A stretch of 64,000 nucleotides of DNA, from the NCBI GenBank assembly GCA_009193035.1, contig SWDT01000070.1:248001-312000 (forward strand), given 5' to 3'. Numbering within the stretch: position 1 is the stretch's first letter; the number at the start of each line of letters is the position of its first letter. Under the pieces are notes generated by a model, which saw only the letters and a program-made list of their open reading frames with translations, was not told the origin of the DNA and made no database searches. The stretch comes from Halicephalobus mephisto (Eukaryota; Nematoda; Chromadorea; Rhabditida; Panagrolaimidae). Positions 22,010-34,859 of this stretch are shown here, piece by piece. Made by a program: the position numbers and the translations under genes.

Positions 22010-25000
22010 TTTTATAGAAAAATACCTTGCCAAAAATTTCGAAAACAAACATTTTAAAAAATCTAAAACAACATCATTAAAAAATCACAGTAATTTTATT
22101 TTTCTATAATTTGTAATTTTTATGATTTATTTTTTTAAATTATTTTTTAAAAAATTAAATACAGTAATTTTATTTTTATTTTTTTATAATTTTCGTAATT
22201 TATTTTTTTTAAATCACAGTAATTTTATTTTTATTTTTTTTATAATTTTCGTAATTTATTTTTTTTAAATTGTTTTTAAAAATTAAATACAGTAGTTTTA
22301 TTTTCTTTTTTTTTATAATTTTATTAGTTTAATTTTTTTAGATTATTTTTAAAAAATTAAATCACAGTAATTTTATTTTTATTTTTTTATAATTTTTATA
22401 ATTTATTTTTTTTTAAAATTATTTTTAAAAAGTTTAAAAATTAAATACAGTAATTTTATTTTCATTTTTTTTTATAATTTTTGTGATTTATTTTTTTTAA
22501 ATTGTTTTTAAAAAGTTTAAAAATTACATACAGTAATTTTATTTTTATTTTCTTTTAAGGGATTACTTTAAAAAGTTTAAAAATAGCTGATTATGTCCTA
22601 GAAAACATCAGTCATGTGAAATTTTTTCCTGAGGCAGATTAAATACCAAGGTGAAAATTTAGAAAGATTATTTTTCAAAAAAAATAAAAAACAAAAAGTC
22701 ACATGAATTATTAAAGAAGTTTGCCAAAGGCACAATTACGGTATTTTTGGATTACGAAATTTCTGTAAAAAGTTCGTTAAAAATTTGGAAGTTTCAATTT
22801 CGAACACCCACGTAATTTTCGTTTTGAAAACAACCAGGTGTGATTTCGACCGTAACGAAGGTAATCGCTTAATTAATCTCGGTAAATTTTACGCGACAAA
22901 AACATACTACAATAAAAACCAAAATTATTTAAAAAAGGGATTTGCATCAAAAAATCTAAAATTCTTCAATTTTCCACTCAGGACCAAAAAATTAAAAAAA
23001 TAAATATTTTTAACTTTTTAGAAAATTTTAAGATTACAGTATTATAAAAAAGATATTTATTATAAAAGTCCAAAAATGGTCTCAACACGAATTTTTCATT
23101 TTCCACTCAGGACCAAAAATTAAAAAATACTTTAACTTTTTAGAAAATTTTAAAACTACAGTATTACTTAAGAAACTTTTATTATAAAAGTTCAAAAATG
23201 GTCTCAACACGAACTTTCTAATTTTCCACTCAGGACCAAAAAAATAAAAAAAATGGTCTCAACACGAACTTTCTAATTTTCCACTCGAGACCGAAAAATC
23301 GAAAATTTCTTGTTTACTTCCTTTTTCAAGTTTTTAAGTATTTTATGTATTTTGAAAATATTTTACTACAAAAAACAATTTTTTCTTGAAAAATTCAGAA
23401 AAATGGTCTCAACATGAATTTTTAAATTTTCCAATTAAAACTAAAAAATTTAAAATTTCTTGTTTACTTATTTTTTTCAAGTTTTTTAAAGCATCTAATA
23501 CATTCCAGAGAACTTTTGAACTTTACATAATATTTTCAGTCTGATACAAGTACCGTAATTACGAATTCGATAAACACAAATTTTTTCGTTTTTTCAAAAT
23601 CCAAATTTCAAAAATCTCTTTTCTCAAAAAAAATTCAGAAATTTTTCAACTAAAAAGATCAATCTAAGATCAAAAACTCGAAAAAAAAATTTTAAAAATT
23701 TCTAAAAATTCAAAAAAAATTTTTTTAATTCAAAAATTTTTAAAAATTTTCAAAATTTAAAAAAAATTTAATTCAAAAAATTTTAATTCGAAAATTTTTA
23801 AATTTTAAAAAAGATTTTTTTTTATTTTAAAATTCAAAAATCTTCGAAAATTCGCAAGTAGATCCGTCTCTGTTTGGCGAATTTGTTTTTGAAAAAATTT
23901 AAAAACTTCCCTACAGTAATCAATAAACTCGATGTTTCAGACAAACTTTGGAAAAATTTATAAATAAAAAATTCAAAGAAATTTTTGTTAATCTAAAAAT
24001 TACGAAAACGGATAAACGTCAAAAATCCAAAAAAAGTCAAAAATAATCTTTTTTGTTTTTTTTGTTTTAAAACGGAAATTCGGGATTTTCGAACATCTTC
24101 AAATCCTACTGTCATTGACGACGATTGTCTTTTGAATAAAAAAAATCAAAGAACACTTTTATAAAAAAAAATTATTTTTAAAAATTTTCAAAAAAAATTT
24201 TTTTTTTAATTTTCAAAAAAAATTATTTCTAAAAATTTTAAAAAAAAAATAAAATTGTTTAAAATTCAAAAGTTTTAAATTACAGTAATTAAATAAATTA
24301 ACAAAAAAATTTTAAAAATTTAAAAATTGTTTTTAATTTTATTTTTAATTTTTGGTCTCGACTGGAAAATTATTAATTTCGCGTTGAGACCATTTTTGAA
24401 AATTTTTATAACTTTTTAGGATTTTTATTATTTTAGATTTTATAACGTCGGAATTGAAATGATGCAAAATCACGCAAATATCACGTTTTGCAACTTTGGT
24501 CTCGACTGGAAAGTTTTAAATTTCGCGTTGAGACCATTTTTGAAAATTTTTATCATTTTAGATTTTATAACGTCGGAATTGAAATGATGCAAAATCACGT
24601 AAATATCACATTTTGCAACTTTGGTCTCGACTGGAAAGTTTTCTGAAAACACTTTTCAGGATTTTGTAGCATTTGTCACTTTATAGTGGTGTACTTCGGA
24701 CTTTGTGGACGTATTTCGTAATTAAATCCCGTAGTTCCTGATCTCGAGAGGAAATTCCGGAGATTCGTGTCGAGACCTTTTTTGCAGTTTCATTAAAACC
24801 ATTTTTGATTTTTTACAATTAATTTTTAATTCAAAAATTTCGGAGATTTGTGTCGAAAAAAATTTCCAAATTTTCACATATTTCAATACTGTAGTTTTCC
24901 ATTTAAGACCAATTTAAAAATCAATAATTCAAAATTAAATTTTTAAATAACAAAAAATTTTCGAATTTTTTGAATTTTTCGAATTTTTAAAATTTTTAAA

Positions 25001-26630
25001 TTTCAAGAATTTTCGAATTTTAAGAATTTTTAAATTTTTCAGATTTTTTAAACTTTAAGAATTTTCAAATTTTAAGAATTTTTAAATTTTTCAAATTGTT
25101 CAGATTTTTTAAATTTCAAGAATTTTTAAATTTTTTAAAGTGTAGGAATTTAAAAGTTTTATAAAATGAAAATTATCGAATTTAAAAATAGCATAACTTC
25201 ATGGACAAGATCAAATTTGGAAAATGATAAACGAAACAGCGCCTTGATGACGAAAGTGCCTCGGGCGAAAATAGGTCACAATTTAAACTATTTTCGTCAA
25301 ATAATCAAAAAAATCAACAAATTATTAAATATTAAAACTTGTTTTTAAATATTTTATTTTTTAAAAATTAATTTTTTTTAAATATTTTTTTAAAATTATT
25401 TTTTTTAAAAATATTTTTTTTAAATTATTTTTTTTAAATATTTTATTTTTTTTTAAATTAATTATTTAAGATTTGATTTTATTTTTTTTCGGATTTTCTT
25501 TGTTTTGAAATTATAAAACATCTTTGTGAAAAAAAATCGGATTTTTCGTTAAAAATTAATCCAATCAAAACACTCAAACCCCCTAGGGCTCCTCGACTCA
25601 CCTAAATCAATTTCGATTTTTCGGATTCCGTTGAGTCACGATTTTTGAGATTCTGCAAAAATTTCAGAAAATTTCCCAAATGATGAAATATCCAGAATAA
25701 TTTGGGCGCGGCTTGATTCTTTGATCAACGACACAGTCGGCTTCTTGGAACGCCAACTAGCTTCGAAATTAGGGAATCATATAATTCCAAAAACCAAAAA
25801 CCAAAAATCAAAATTTTTCCATAATTTTTTAATTTTAAATGTTATTCAAAATTTCGCAAATTTTCATTAAATTTCTAAATAATCTAATTTAATAAAATTA
25901 AAAGTAAATTTTTAAAAAATTTTCTCGACACGAATTTTTAAAATTTTAAATTTCAAATATTTTTAAAAATTTTTATTTTAAATATTTTTAAAAATTTTTA
26001 ATTTCAAATATTTTTAAAAATTTTTATTTTAAATATTTTTAAAAATTTTTAATTTTAATTATTTTAAAAAAATTTTTATTTTAAATATTTTTTAAAATTT
26101 TTAATTTCTAATATTTTTAAAAATCTGTAATTTTAATTATTTTTAAAAAATTTTTAAATTTTCAAAATAATCTAATTTGATAAAAATAAAAATAAATTAA
26201 AAAAAACATTTTTCGACACGAATTTCCGAAATTTTAAATTTCAGACATTTTTTAAATTTTAAATTTGTCAAATTTTATAAAATTCTGAAAATTTCTAAAA
26301 ATTCCATTTTACAAAAAATACAAAATCAAAAAAACTGGACTTCTTGTGCTGATCTTAAACGAAAAAAATCATTTTGTGAATTCAAACTACGTAAATGATG
26401 ATTTTTATGATTTCGTCATCGCGAATTATTTTTTCTTTTTTTTATTTAAACCACATTTGTTTGAATAAATGGAGTCAAGACGGACTTTGCTTTTTCTAGA
26501 ACAAGTTCCCGGCGCGAACCAACGCTCAGCTGGCAAGACGCCAAAAGCCACGAATCAAAATCCATGAACTACTTTTAGTCGAAAATTTTTTATCTTTTTT
26601 TCCAGAAAGTTATTGACAGGTTCATCTATT
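22010..26630. other. Repeat-rich gap upstream of the NHE8-like gene
   Basis: At 22080-22560 a ladder of TACAGTAATTTTATTTTTAT repeats occurs. At 23030-23420 and 24340-24680 there are repeats with GGTCTCAACACGAA and GTTGAGACC. At 24950-25140 and 25370-26220 there is AT low complexity. Complex patches remain at 22720-22990, 25190-25300 and 25660-25870. The last opens after an AAAATTTCAG acceptor with a plus-strand frame reading NDEISRIIWARLDSLINDTV, but it has no donor or partner. Confidence 0.4.
24345..24645. repeat. Inverted GGTCTCGACTGGAAA...GCGTTGAGACC repeats
   Basis: Two nearly identical copies of about 140 bp contain TTGGTCTCGACTGGAAA, then TTTCGCGTTGAGACCATTTT and ATGATGCAAAATCACG. A third partial copy runs into 24640. 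GGTCTC and GAGACC face each other about 40 bp apart, so each copy can fold back on itself. Shorter relatives sit at 23080-23420 and 34220-34260. Confidence 0.75.
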
Positions 26631-26713
26631 TTCCTAGGTGCAGACTGTCCCATTGTTTGAAACTGAATGGATTGGAGATAATTCTATATTAAAAAAACAA
26701 AATTATTTTTGCC

Positions 26714-29700
26714 ATGATGCGGCTTCGTTATTTCAATTTCGCTGTGATTCTTGCCTGTTCCGTCGTCCTAATTATCGGTTACATCAACAACGTCCAAGCA
26801 CAGCGAGACGATGGCATCAGTATTCTGGATCCTGTGGCGATGCAGCTCCATAACATGAGCGATGGATTGTGAGTTTTTAAATTTTCTTTTATACCAATTT
26901 TTGACTTTTTATCATATATAAATCCTTAAATTTCTTCCAAATATGAAGCTTTAAATTTACTATATACTAATTTCTAACTTTTCATATATAAATTTTAACT
27001 TTTTTCATATATAAATCCTTAAATTTTCTTTTATACCAATTTCTGACTTTTTGTCATATATAAACCCTTAAATTTCTTCCAAATATGAAGTTTTAAATTT
27101 ACTATATACTAATTTCTAACTTTTCATATATAAATTTTAACTTTTTATCATATATAAATCCTCAAACTTCTTCCAAATATGAAGTTTTAAAGTTAATTTA
27201 TATCAATTTTTGAGTTTATATATTAGCTTTTATATCTTCATATATGAATTTCTAAGTTTTATGTGGATTTTCTACTTTATGTGTTTTTTACTTTTTATAA
27301 TTAATTTCCAGCGCTACAAATAATTCAGAAAAGCTACCGTTGCTTGAGGATAAAGAGACATCGATGGAGAACTCTATGGAGGAAGAAAAGAAGGATTCAC
27401 TGGCAACGTTTTTCATTTTGCTTGTTCTTGTTTTGGCCATTTTACTCGTTCATTTGCTCATCATCACCGAGTTTCACTACATGCCGGAAAGCTTGGCTAT
27501 CGTACTATTGGGTAAGTTTTTAATTTTTTAATGATTTGTAATATGGGAATTTTTAGGAGCTTTTATCGGACTTTTGTTATCTTACTCAAGATGGGACTGG
27601 CGTGAAGTCGAATCCTTTAATCCGAACTTCTTTTTCCTCGTGTTATTGCCTCCGATCATATTCGAAAGCGGGTACAATCTCCACAAAGGCAATTTTTTCG
27701 CCAACATTGTTCCGATTCTTACGTACGCGATTCTCGGAACCGCTATTAGTGCTTTCGTCATGGGATTTTCGCTTTATATTTTGGGCCAAGCTGATCTTAT
27801 TTATCCTTTAACAGCAACAGAAAGTTTCGCTTTTGGATCTATTGTCAGTGCCGTGGATCCGGTGGCAACTTTGGCGATTTTCCAAGCGCTGAAGGTAGAT
27901 GGCCAAGTTTACATGTTAGTTTTCGGCGAATCCATGCTGAATGACGCTGTTTCAATCGTGTTAGCTGCTACTTGTTTTGAATTAAATCGTCCAGAAATGG
28001 CTGAATTAACTTCTTACGAAATGTTCCAATACGGTATCGGAAGATTTATAAGCATGTTTTTTATTTCAGCTTTACTCGGAAGTACCATAGGATTCATTTC
28101 TGCTCTAGTAAGTTTTTTAAAATTTAAAAATAAAAATTTTTTAAAATTCAAAAGTTATCTTCTTAGTTTTTTAAAATTTAAAAATAATTATTTTTTAGTT
28201 TTTTAAAATTCAAAAATAATTATTTTCTTAGTTTTTTAAAATTTAAAAATAATTTTCTTAGTTTTTTTAAATTCAAAAATAAAAATTTTTTAGTTTTTTA
28301 AAATTCAAAAATAATTATTTTCTTAGTTTTTTTAGATTTAAAAATAATTACTTTTTTCAGCTTTTTAAACATATTGATCTTCGACGAACCCCGTCGTTGG
28401 AATTGGCTCTTCTTTTTGTTTTTGCTTATCTTCCTTATGGACTTGCAGAAGCCATCAGTCTCAGTGGAATTATGGCAATATTGTTTTGTTCAATAACAAT
28501 GTCTCAATACACTCATTTTAATATTTCTCCAATGTCACAAATCACAATGCAACAAACTTTTAGAACAATATCCTTTGTTGCAGGTTAGTTAATTTTAATT
28601 TACAGTAATTTTAGAGTAATTTGGAATAATTTGAAGCAATTTATAGTAATTTTAAGTTAATTTATAATAATTGTAGATTAATTTTGAGTAATTTTGGATT
28701 GTTTTTGAGTAATTTTAAGTTAATTTCGAGTTATTTTAGGTTAATTTTGATTATTTTTGAGTTTTTTAAATTAATTTTTTGATTTTTTTATAATAACTTT
28801 TTTATTATTTTTATTTTGAATAATTTCACATTAATTTAGAGTTATTTTAAATTATTTTGAATTATTTTGAATCAATTTCGAGTTAATTTAAGATTTAAAT
28901 TAGTTTTGATTATTTTGTTCCATATTTAGAATAGGTCTAATTTGAGTCACGTTGATTCTATTCAATAACAACTCAAAGTCATTTTTTTCTATTTTTACTC
29001 AACTTGAATTAAATTTAAAGTTTTTGTCAGATGATTTTAATTATTTGTATTTTCTAATTATGGAAAATTTCAGAAACATGTACGTTTGCATACTTGGGAC
29101 TTGCTCTTTTTACAATTAAACTTGTTTTTCAACCAGTTTTTCTTGTATGGAGTTTTGTAAGTTTGTTTTTTTATAAAAATTACTTTAATTAATCAGCTGA
29201 TTTAAATTATTCGTTTTTTTGCAGATCTTGCTATTTGTCAGCAGAGCGTGTAATATTTTTCCACTTTCTTACGTGATAAACAAATGTCGTCGTGCCCAAA
29301 TTTCGATGAAGAATCAAGTGATTATGTGGTTCAGTGGTAAGTAGTAATTTTTTGAATTCAAGGGACTGAAAAAATTGGATTTATTTACACAAGTGTCATG
29401 TGTTGGGTTGACTTGAATAACTTATTTGGATGGATCAGATTGGGAAATATTTACTGTAGGATTATAGAAATTAATATGGTGATGAATAATTTAGAATTGT
29501 TTTTACTGGATTTAAATGCTTCAGATTAGTTTTGTCTAATTATGTCTGTAGAGTAACTATAACTACTAGAGCGGGATAATCATCGATTTTGACGAAAAAT
29601 GAAGTAATTTTTTTATATAAAATAGTTTTAATTTTTTTATATAAAATAGTTTTAATTTTTTTATACAAAATAGTTTTAATTTTTTTACTATTTAGCAGTA

Positions 29701-30681
29701 TTTTTGATATATGAATACTATAGAGTATTTTATACATTATTGTAATTTAAAACTTTTAAATTTATCTGAGGAAAATGTAATTTTAAAATACTACGAAATT
29801 TCATGAAATTTCTATGTAGATTACTGTAGTTTCTGAAAATTACTGATGATTTTTATAGTATGTAGGTAATTGCGAAATGATCACAAAGTTTTTACTTGGA
29901 TTACTGTAGTTTTTAGAAAGCTTTGGAAATTCGCTTCGGGACCATTTTGTGAGAAAAATTTATTTTTGATTTTGGAAATAGTTGGTTCTGAATATGTTTT
30001 TAAAAAACGATGTAAATAGTAAGTTTACAAATTTGAATCTTGACTGGAAAGTTGAAAATTCGTGGCGAGATAATTTTAAAAAAAGTTTTTTGATTTTTAT
30101 AATGGAGGTTTTTAGGGATGAGAGGTGCTGTTTGTTTGGCTTTGGTTCTTCATATGGAATTGGAAAATAAGGATACGAAACATATTTTGTTAACAACGGC
30201 TTTATTTATTTTGTTATTTACGATTGTTTTTATGGGCGGATCTAGTTTGCCTTTAATCAAAATTTTATCGACTTTGTTTCCGAATGATAGATCAATAAGA
30301 CAACAGAAAAAAAGAAAATCAAGAAAAGAAAGAAATAAAAAAAATAAATCAAGAAGAACATCGCCGATTTTATTATCTAAAACTCAAGAAATGGTTAATT
30401 TCGATAATTCAGAACACTTTACGACGACAGAATGGGAAGATAATGATGGCGGAAAAGGATTAAATATTCATCATAGAAAAAATTTTTTTACAAAATTAAA
30501 TGAAAGAATTGTTCGACCGTTGTTTGTTAGGAAATTTACTCAACAAGAAAAATTAGAAAATAAGCAAAGGTTTAGAAATTTGGCATCTGAAGCACTGAAA
30601 ACTCCAGAAGGAATGAGTAAAGAAGAATCTAGTTCAGATGAATTCTTTAATGCTCAAGGACAGCCACTTTTACCGAGATAA
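26714..30681 (+). CDS. nhx-8: Na+/H+ exchanger, NHE8 type
   Basis: Seven exons (26714-26868, 27312-27511, 27557-28107, 28361-28583, 29074-29156, 29225-29336, 30116-30681) give 629 residues with every junction in frame. Family knowledge: NHE8 proteins are Golgi/endosomal and apical-membrane cation/proton antiporters. Visible marks include an N-terminal hydrophobic leader (about residues 5-27), a first exchanger helix (about 82-104), LPPIIFESGYNLHKGNFF (149-166), SAVDPVATLAIF, the ion-binding Asn247-Asp248 in FGESMLNDAVSIVL, KHIDLRRTPSLE, and SGMRGAVCLAL (about 440-450). These match NHE8 more closely than NHE6/7/9. The cytosolic tail is basic then acidic (EESSSDEFFNAQGQPLLPR). A TTTTCCTAG acceptor at about 26636 could take a spliced leader. 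AATAAA occurs at 30967. The ATG pair at 26714/26717 leaves the exact start slightly open. Confidence 0.93.
26870..27310. repeat. Intronic repeats with CATATATAAA
   Basis: Intron 1 of the NHE8-like gene holds two long copies of about 155 bp with TTTTCATATATAAATTTTAA, TCATATATAAATCCTTAAAT and TTCTTCCAAATATGAAG, plus partial copies. Confidence 0.7.
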
Positions 30682-31474
30682 CAAAATTAAGGATATTTTT
30701 GGATTTTTGTAAATTTGGAAATTTTTGAAATTTGAAAAATTGAAGATTTTCGAGTTTTTCTAAATTTGAAGATTTTTGAATTTTTTTAAATTTGGAAATT
30801 TTTGAATTTTTGTAAATTTGAAAAATTGAAAATTTTCGAGTTTTTCTAAATTTGAAGATTTTTGAATTTTTTTAAATTCGGAAATTTTTGAGTTTTTTGA
30901 ATTTGAAGATTTTTGAATTTTCGGTGCAATAATTTTTTGTGATGCAAATTGATACCGGTTATGGAAAATAAATTATGGATTTAAGGAATTTGGTTTAGGA
31001 GGTTTTAGATGTTTATAGATACTGTAATTTGTGGATTTTAATAAAGGTTTTTATTGTACGTGATTTACAAGTTTTTAGATTTTTCTAAGAACGTATTTTT
31101 GAAAATTGATTACGAAATTTTTAGGTTACTGTAGTTTTCGAAAAATTTAAAAAAGTACTTTTTTTATAAAGTAATTAATTTTAAAATTATGTAAAATAAC
31201 AAAATTTTTAGATTACTGTAGTTTTTGAAAAATTTAAAAAAGTACTTTTTTATAAAGTAATTAATTTCGAAATTATGTAAAATAACAAAATTTTTAGGTT
31301 CCTGTAATTTTCGAAAATTTAAAAAAATGTTTTTTTATAAAGTAATTAATTTTGAAGTTGTATGAATTTACGAAATTTTTAGGTTACTGTAGTTTTTGAA
31401 AATCTGTAGAAATTCCTCTCGAGACCATTTAGAAGAAATTATTTTTATTTTTTATAATAGAATGACTTATTGAA
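30682..31474. other. Intergenic repeat stretch
   Basis: Between the convergent NHE8-like and HNF4-like genes. At 30690-30920 short GAAATTTTTGAATTTTT units predominate. At 31060-31420 there are four copies of about 90 bp carrying TTTTTAGGTTACTGTAGTTT and AAAGTAATTAATTT. Poly(A) signals AATAAA lie at 30967 and 31040. No gene seen. Confidence 0.6.
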
Positions 31475-34400
31475 TCACGAGAATAGGTAACCCGAAGTGA
31501 ACCCATTTCCAGAATTTTTAATTTGTTCGATTGTTGCTGTGACGGACATCGGGAGATGTAGAGGAATCTGGAGCTGGGTCGGAGCCTGGGTGGGTGGTAC
31601 GGTTTGGATGGGGGCGGGGGTTATTTGGAAAAGGGTAGGTGTTGAGCCTCCGACGGATGGAACTATTAATTGCTCTAAATTTGTGTTGTTTGAAGGTCCG
31701 GGGATGTTCATGTGGTCTTCAGAAGATGTAAAATTCAAATTTGTTGATTCAGTTACTTTTTTTAAATGTTGATAAGTATTATTTTCAGCATCTTCAGGAA
31801 GCATCAATTCTGCCATCAAAGTGTCTATGTTAGCTAATCCGAAAAGCTTCGCCAATTGAGCTTCTTCCGCGAGATCCCTCGCGATGGACATTATCGGAGG
31901 CAGCAACAGCAGCAAACTCGCCAGTCTGAACGGCATATGACCGTAGGGACTCACCTTCGTCACGTGGTGCTCGAAGGCAGAAAGAACCTCCTCTCGGGTC
32001 TTCTCGATGTCTCCCGCCGATTCCTCGACTCCTTTCGCGACTAAAAATTATTATTAAAAAAAATTATTATTATTAAAAAAATATTATTATTAAAAAAAAA
32101 TTATTATTAAAAAAAATATTATTAATAAAAAAAATTATTATTAAAAAAAATATTATTAATAAAAAAAATTATTATTAATAAAAAAAATTATTATTATTAA
32201 AAAAATTATTATTATTAAAAAAATTATTATTATTAAAAAAATTATTATTAATGGAAAATTTCTAAAAGCTTTAAAAATTTCTCAGAATTCTGTAGAAATT
32301 TCCAAAATTCATTAGATTTTAAAATTTTTGAGAATTTTGTAGAAAAATCAAAAATCTTTTGGAATTTTCTAGATTTTTATGGAAGTTTCTAAAATTGAAT
32401 AAAAATTCTCAAATTTTTTAAAATTTTATAAATCTTCTGAAACTTTTCAAAATTGAATAAAAATTTCAAAAATTATCTAAAATTAAAAATTCCGAAAATT
32501 AAAAATTAAATTATTTAAAATTTTTCAAACTTTTTTAAAATAGAACTCACTGGGATCGAAGAAAGCCACGGCCTTGAGGGCGACGTACTCCTTCTCGTCC
32601 ATGTGTAGCCTCTTCATCGGCTTCGTCAAGTGGTCCAGAACCCTTGCAGCAACCCTGTTGACGTCCGGAATCTTGGGGGCGTCTCTTGGAAGACAAGTGT
32701 CATTTGTCAGCCAGATAGCGTCATCTTTGGCTCCGATCGACCGGAAAGCGGCACAGATGACGAGATGTTGAGCCGAAAAATGCCTCAGAAGTCCTATTTG
32801 GGATTGCATCGGAAGCCTTCTGAATTGATCCAATTGCTTCGCCCATTCCACCATCAGAATCAATTGTTGATGCATGGATTCTGTGACGTCAACAGTTGTG
32901 GCTGTTCTGTAAGCATCTGCAGTCCTTGTGATTACTGTACCTCTGAGCTGTCTCATTGCGGATTCTGCTTGCATAAGTTTCATAATACAAGGCTCAGATT
33001 CTCTGAAAAAATCTCTTCCTAAATTTTGTCAGACTTTCCAAAACTAGTCCATTCCCGACCAAATCGGCATTTTTTAGAAATTGTTATTCTAAACCAAACC
33101 AGATTTTACAGAATTGGTTCATTCCTGGTTAAGAAATTCTCATAAAACTTCCTAAATTGTGTCAGACTTTCCAGAATTAGTCCATTCCAGATCAAATCGG
33201 CATTTTTTAGAAATTGTTATTCTAAACCAAACCAGACTTTTCAGAAAAGTATATTTTAAAATAACAGGACTTTTTAGAAAAGGATTATAAACCAGATTTT
33301 CCAGAATTAGTCCATTCCCGACCAAATCGGCATTTTTTAGAAATCTTTATTCTAAACCAAATTAGATTTTACAGAATTGGTTCATTCCTGGCTAAGAAAT
33401 TTTCCGAAAATCTCTTCCTAAATTGTGTCAGACTTTCCAGAATTAGTTCATTCCAGACCAAATCGGCATTTTTTAGAAATTTTTATTCTAAGCCAAACTA
33501 GACTTTTCAGAATTGGTTCATTTCTGGCTAAGAAATTCTCATAAAACTTCTTAAATTTTGTCAGACTTTCCAGAATTAGTCCATTCCTAACCAAATCGGC
33601 ATTTTTTAGAAATCTTTATTCTAAACCAAACCAGATTTTCCAAAAAATTATATTTTAAAATAACTTAGAATTTTTTAGAAAAGTAAACCAGACCAGACTT
33701 TTCAGAACTGATCCTGGAAAATATAAAAATTCGTCATAATAATTAATTGATGTTTTTTTAATTTCAATTTTTTTCATTTCTGCTATTTACGAAAATTGCA
33801 TTATTTTAATTTTTTGTTTTTTACCAAATCCAATGTATTTTTGCAAAAAATAAAACTCACACAGAAGGTCCTGGAGACGGAGGAGGTTCTGAATTGACGC
33901 TTAAGGGCATTCCTGGAAGTTTTTTCGTCGTGGAAATCCTGTCCCTTTCGTTTTGAACAGCTTCTGCCTTCATCCCATTCGCGATGCATTTGTTGAATCT
34001 GCACCAACGACAGGTGTTTCTGTGATCTAGAATTCAAATCTCCTTAGAAACCCAAAAATTTAAAAAAAAGCAAAACAATTATTTTCAAAAAAATCATAAT
34101 TTTTAAAATTTTACTATTTTCAAAAAATTCATAATTTTTTAAATTTTACGTTTTTCAAAAAATTTATAATTTTTAAAATTTCATAAATTTTTACTTTTAA
34201 AATAATTCTGATTTTTTACAATTACAGTCTCAACTGGAAAGTTCCGAAAAATCGTGTTAAGACTATTTTTAAGGAAATTATTACTTTTAAGGAAATTTTT
34301 ATTTTTAAAAAATTTTTATTTTTAAAGAAATTTTTACTTTTTAAGAAAGTTTTTATTTTTACTTTAAAAATGTAAAAAATTTACCTTTGTCGACGAGACA

Positions 34401-34619
34401 GGCTTTTTCGAATCGACAAACATAAGCATGTCGTTTTCTGATGGTCCTTCTGAAGAACCCTTTGCATCCGTCACATGATATGGCACCGTAATGCTTGCCT
34501 GTGGCTTTGTCTCCACAAATGGCACAATCCTGACCGATTGCGGACGAATTTGGAGTTACGGGTTTTCCATTAGAAAGTTTCGGAATTTCCAGGGGTTTTC
34601 TGGGGTCATTCGCCGTCAT
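31475..34619 (-). CDS. HNF4-type nuclear hormone receptor
   Basis: Four minus-strand exons (34619-34385, 34026-33861, 33002-32551, 32040-31475) give 472 residues in frame. The DNA-binding domain spans about 32-98: zinc ligands Cys32, 35, 49, 52 and Cys68, 74, 84, 87, P-box CDGCKG, and the HNF4 signature [11 protein letters not shown] directly after it. The ligand-binding domain runs from about 135 to 375, with [15 protein letters not shown] and an AF-2 helix [10 protein letters not shown] at its end, very close to vertebrate HNF4. A Pro/Thr/Gln-rich tail ([16 protein letters not shown]) follows. In family terms it is a sequence-specific transcription factor that binds fatty acids and controls metabolic genes. 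In Caenorhabditis the HNF4 class is greatly expanded. The conservative AF-2 suggests one of the ancestral-like members, but I cannot choose a number. A TTATTTTAG acceptor at about 34645 precedes the ATG. Confidence 0.92.
32043..32260. repeat. (TTATTATTAAAAAAA)n microsatellite in intron 3
   Basis: About twelve copies of AAAAAAATTATTATT with variable A-run length fill most of the third intron of the nuclear receptor gene. Confidence 0.85.
33030..33730. repeat. Intronic tandem repeat with ACCAAATCGGCATTTTTTAG
   Basis: Five copies of a unit of 90-170 bp occur in intron 2 of the nuclear receptor. Landmarks are TCAGACTTTCCAGAATTAGT, CCATTCCCGACCAAATCGGC, ATTTTTTAGAAAT and TCTAAACCAAACCAGA. The internal order is conserved but some blocks are missing in some copies. 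Confidence 0.8.
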
Positions 34620-34859
34620 TCCATTTAAAAAAATAAAAATCACTAAAATAAGAAAAATGAAAAAGAAAAATAAAAATCGATAAAACTGAAGACACGAGGC
34701 CGCTATCAGTCAAGCGAACAAGGCCATCGGGGACACAAAGCGATACAAGCCACAAAAAGAAGAAAATCAAACATAATTACTGTATTTCGATAATTACTAT
34801 TTTTAAGAAATTAACATATTTTTGTAAATTACAGTATCAAAAATCGTTCAAAAAAAGAA

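Noticed and set aside
31497..31772. Plus-strand 91-codon Gly/Trp-rich frame
   Set aside because: Antisense of the Pro/Thr/Gln-rich tail of the nuclear receptor.
32574..33022. Plus-strand frames of 65 and 130 codons
   Set aside because: Antisense shadows of the ligand-binding-domain exon of the nuclear receptor, which has clear homology on the minus strand.
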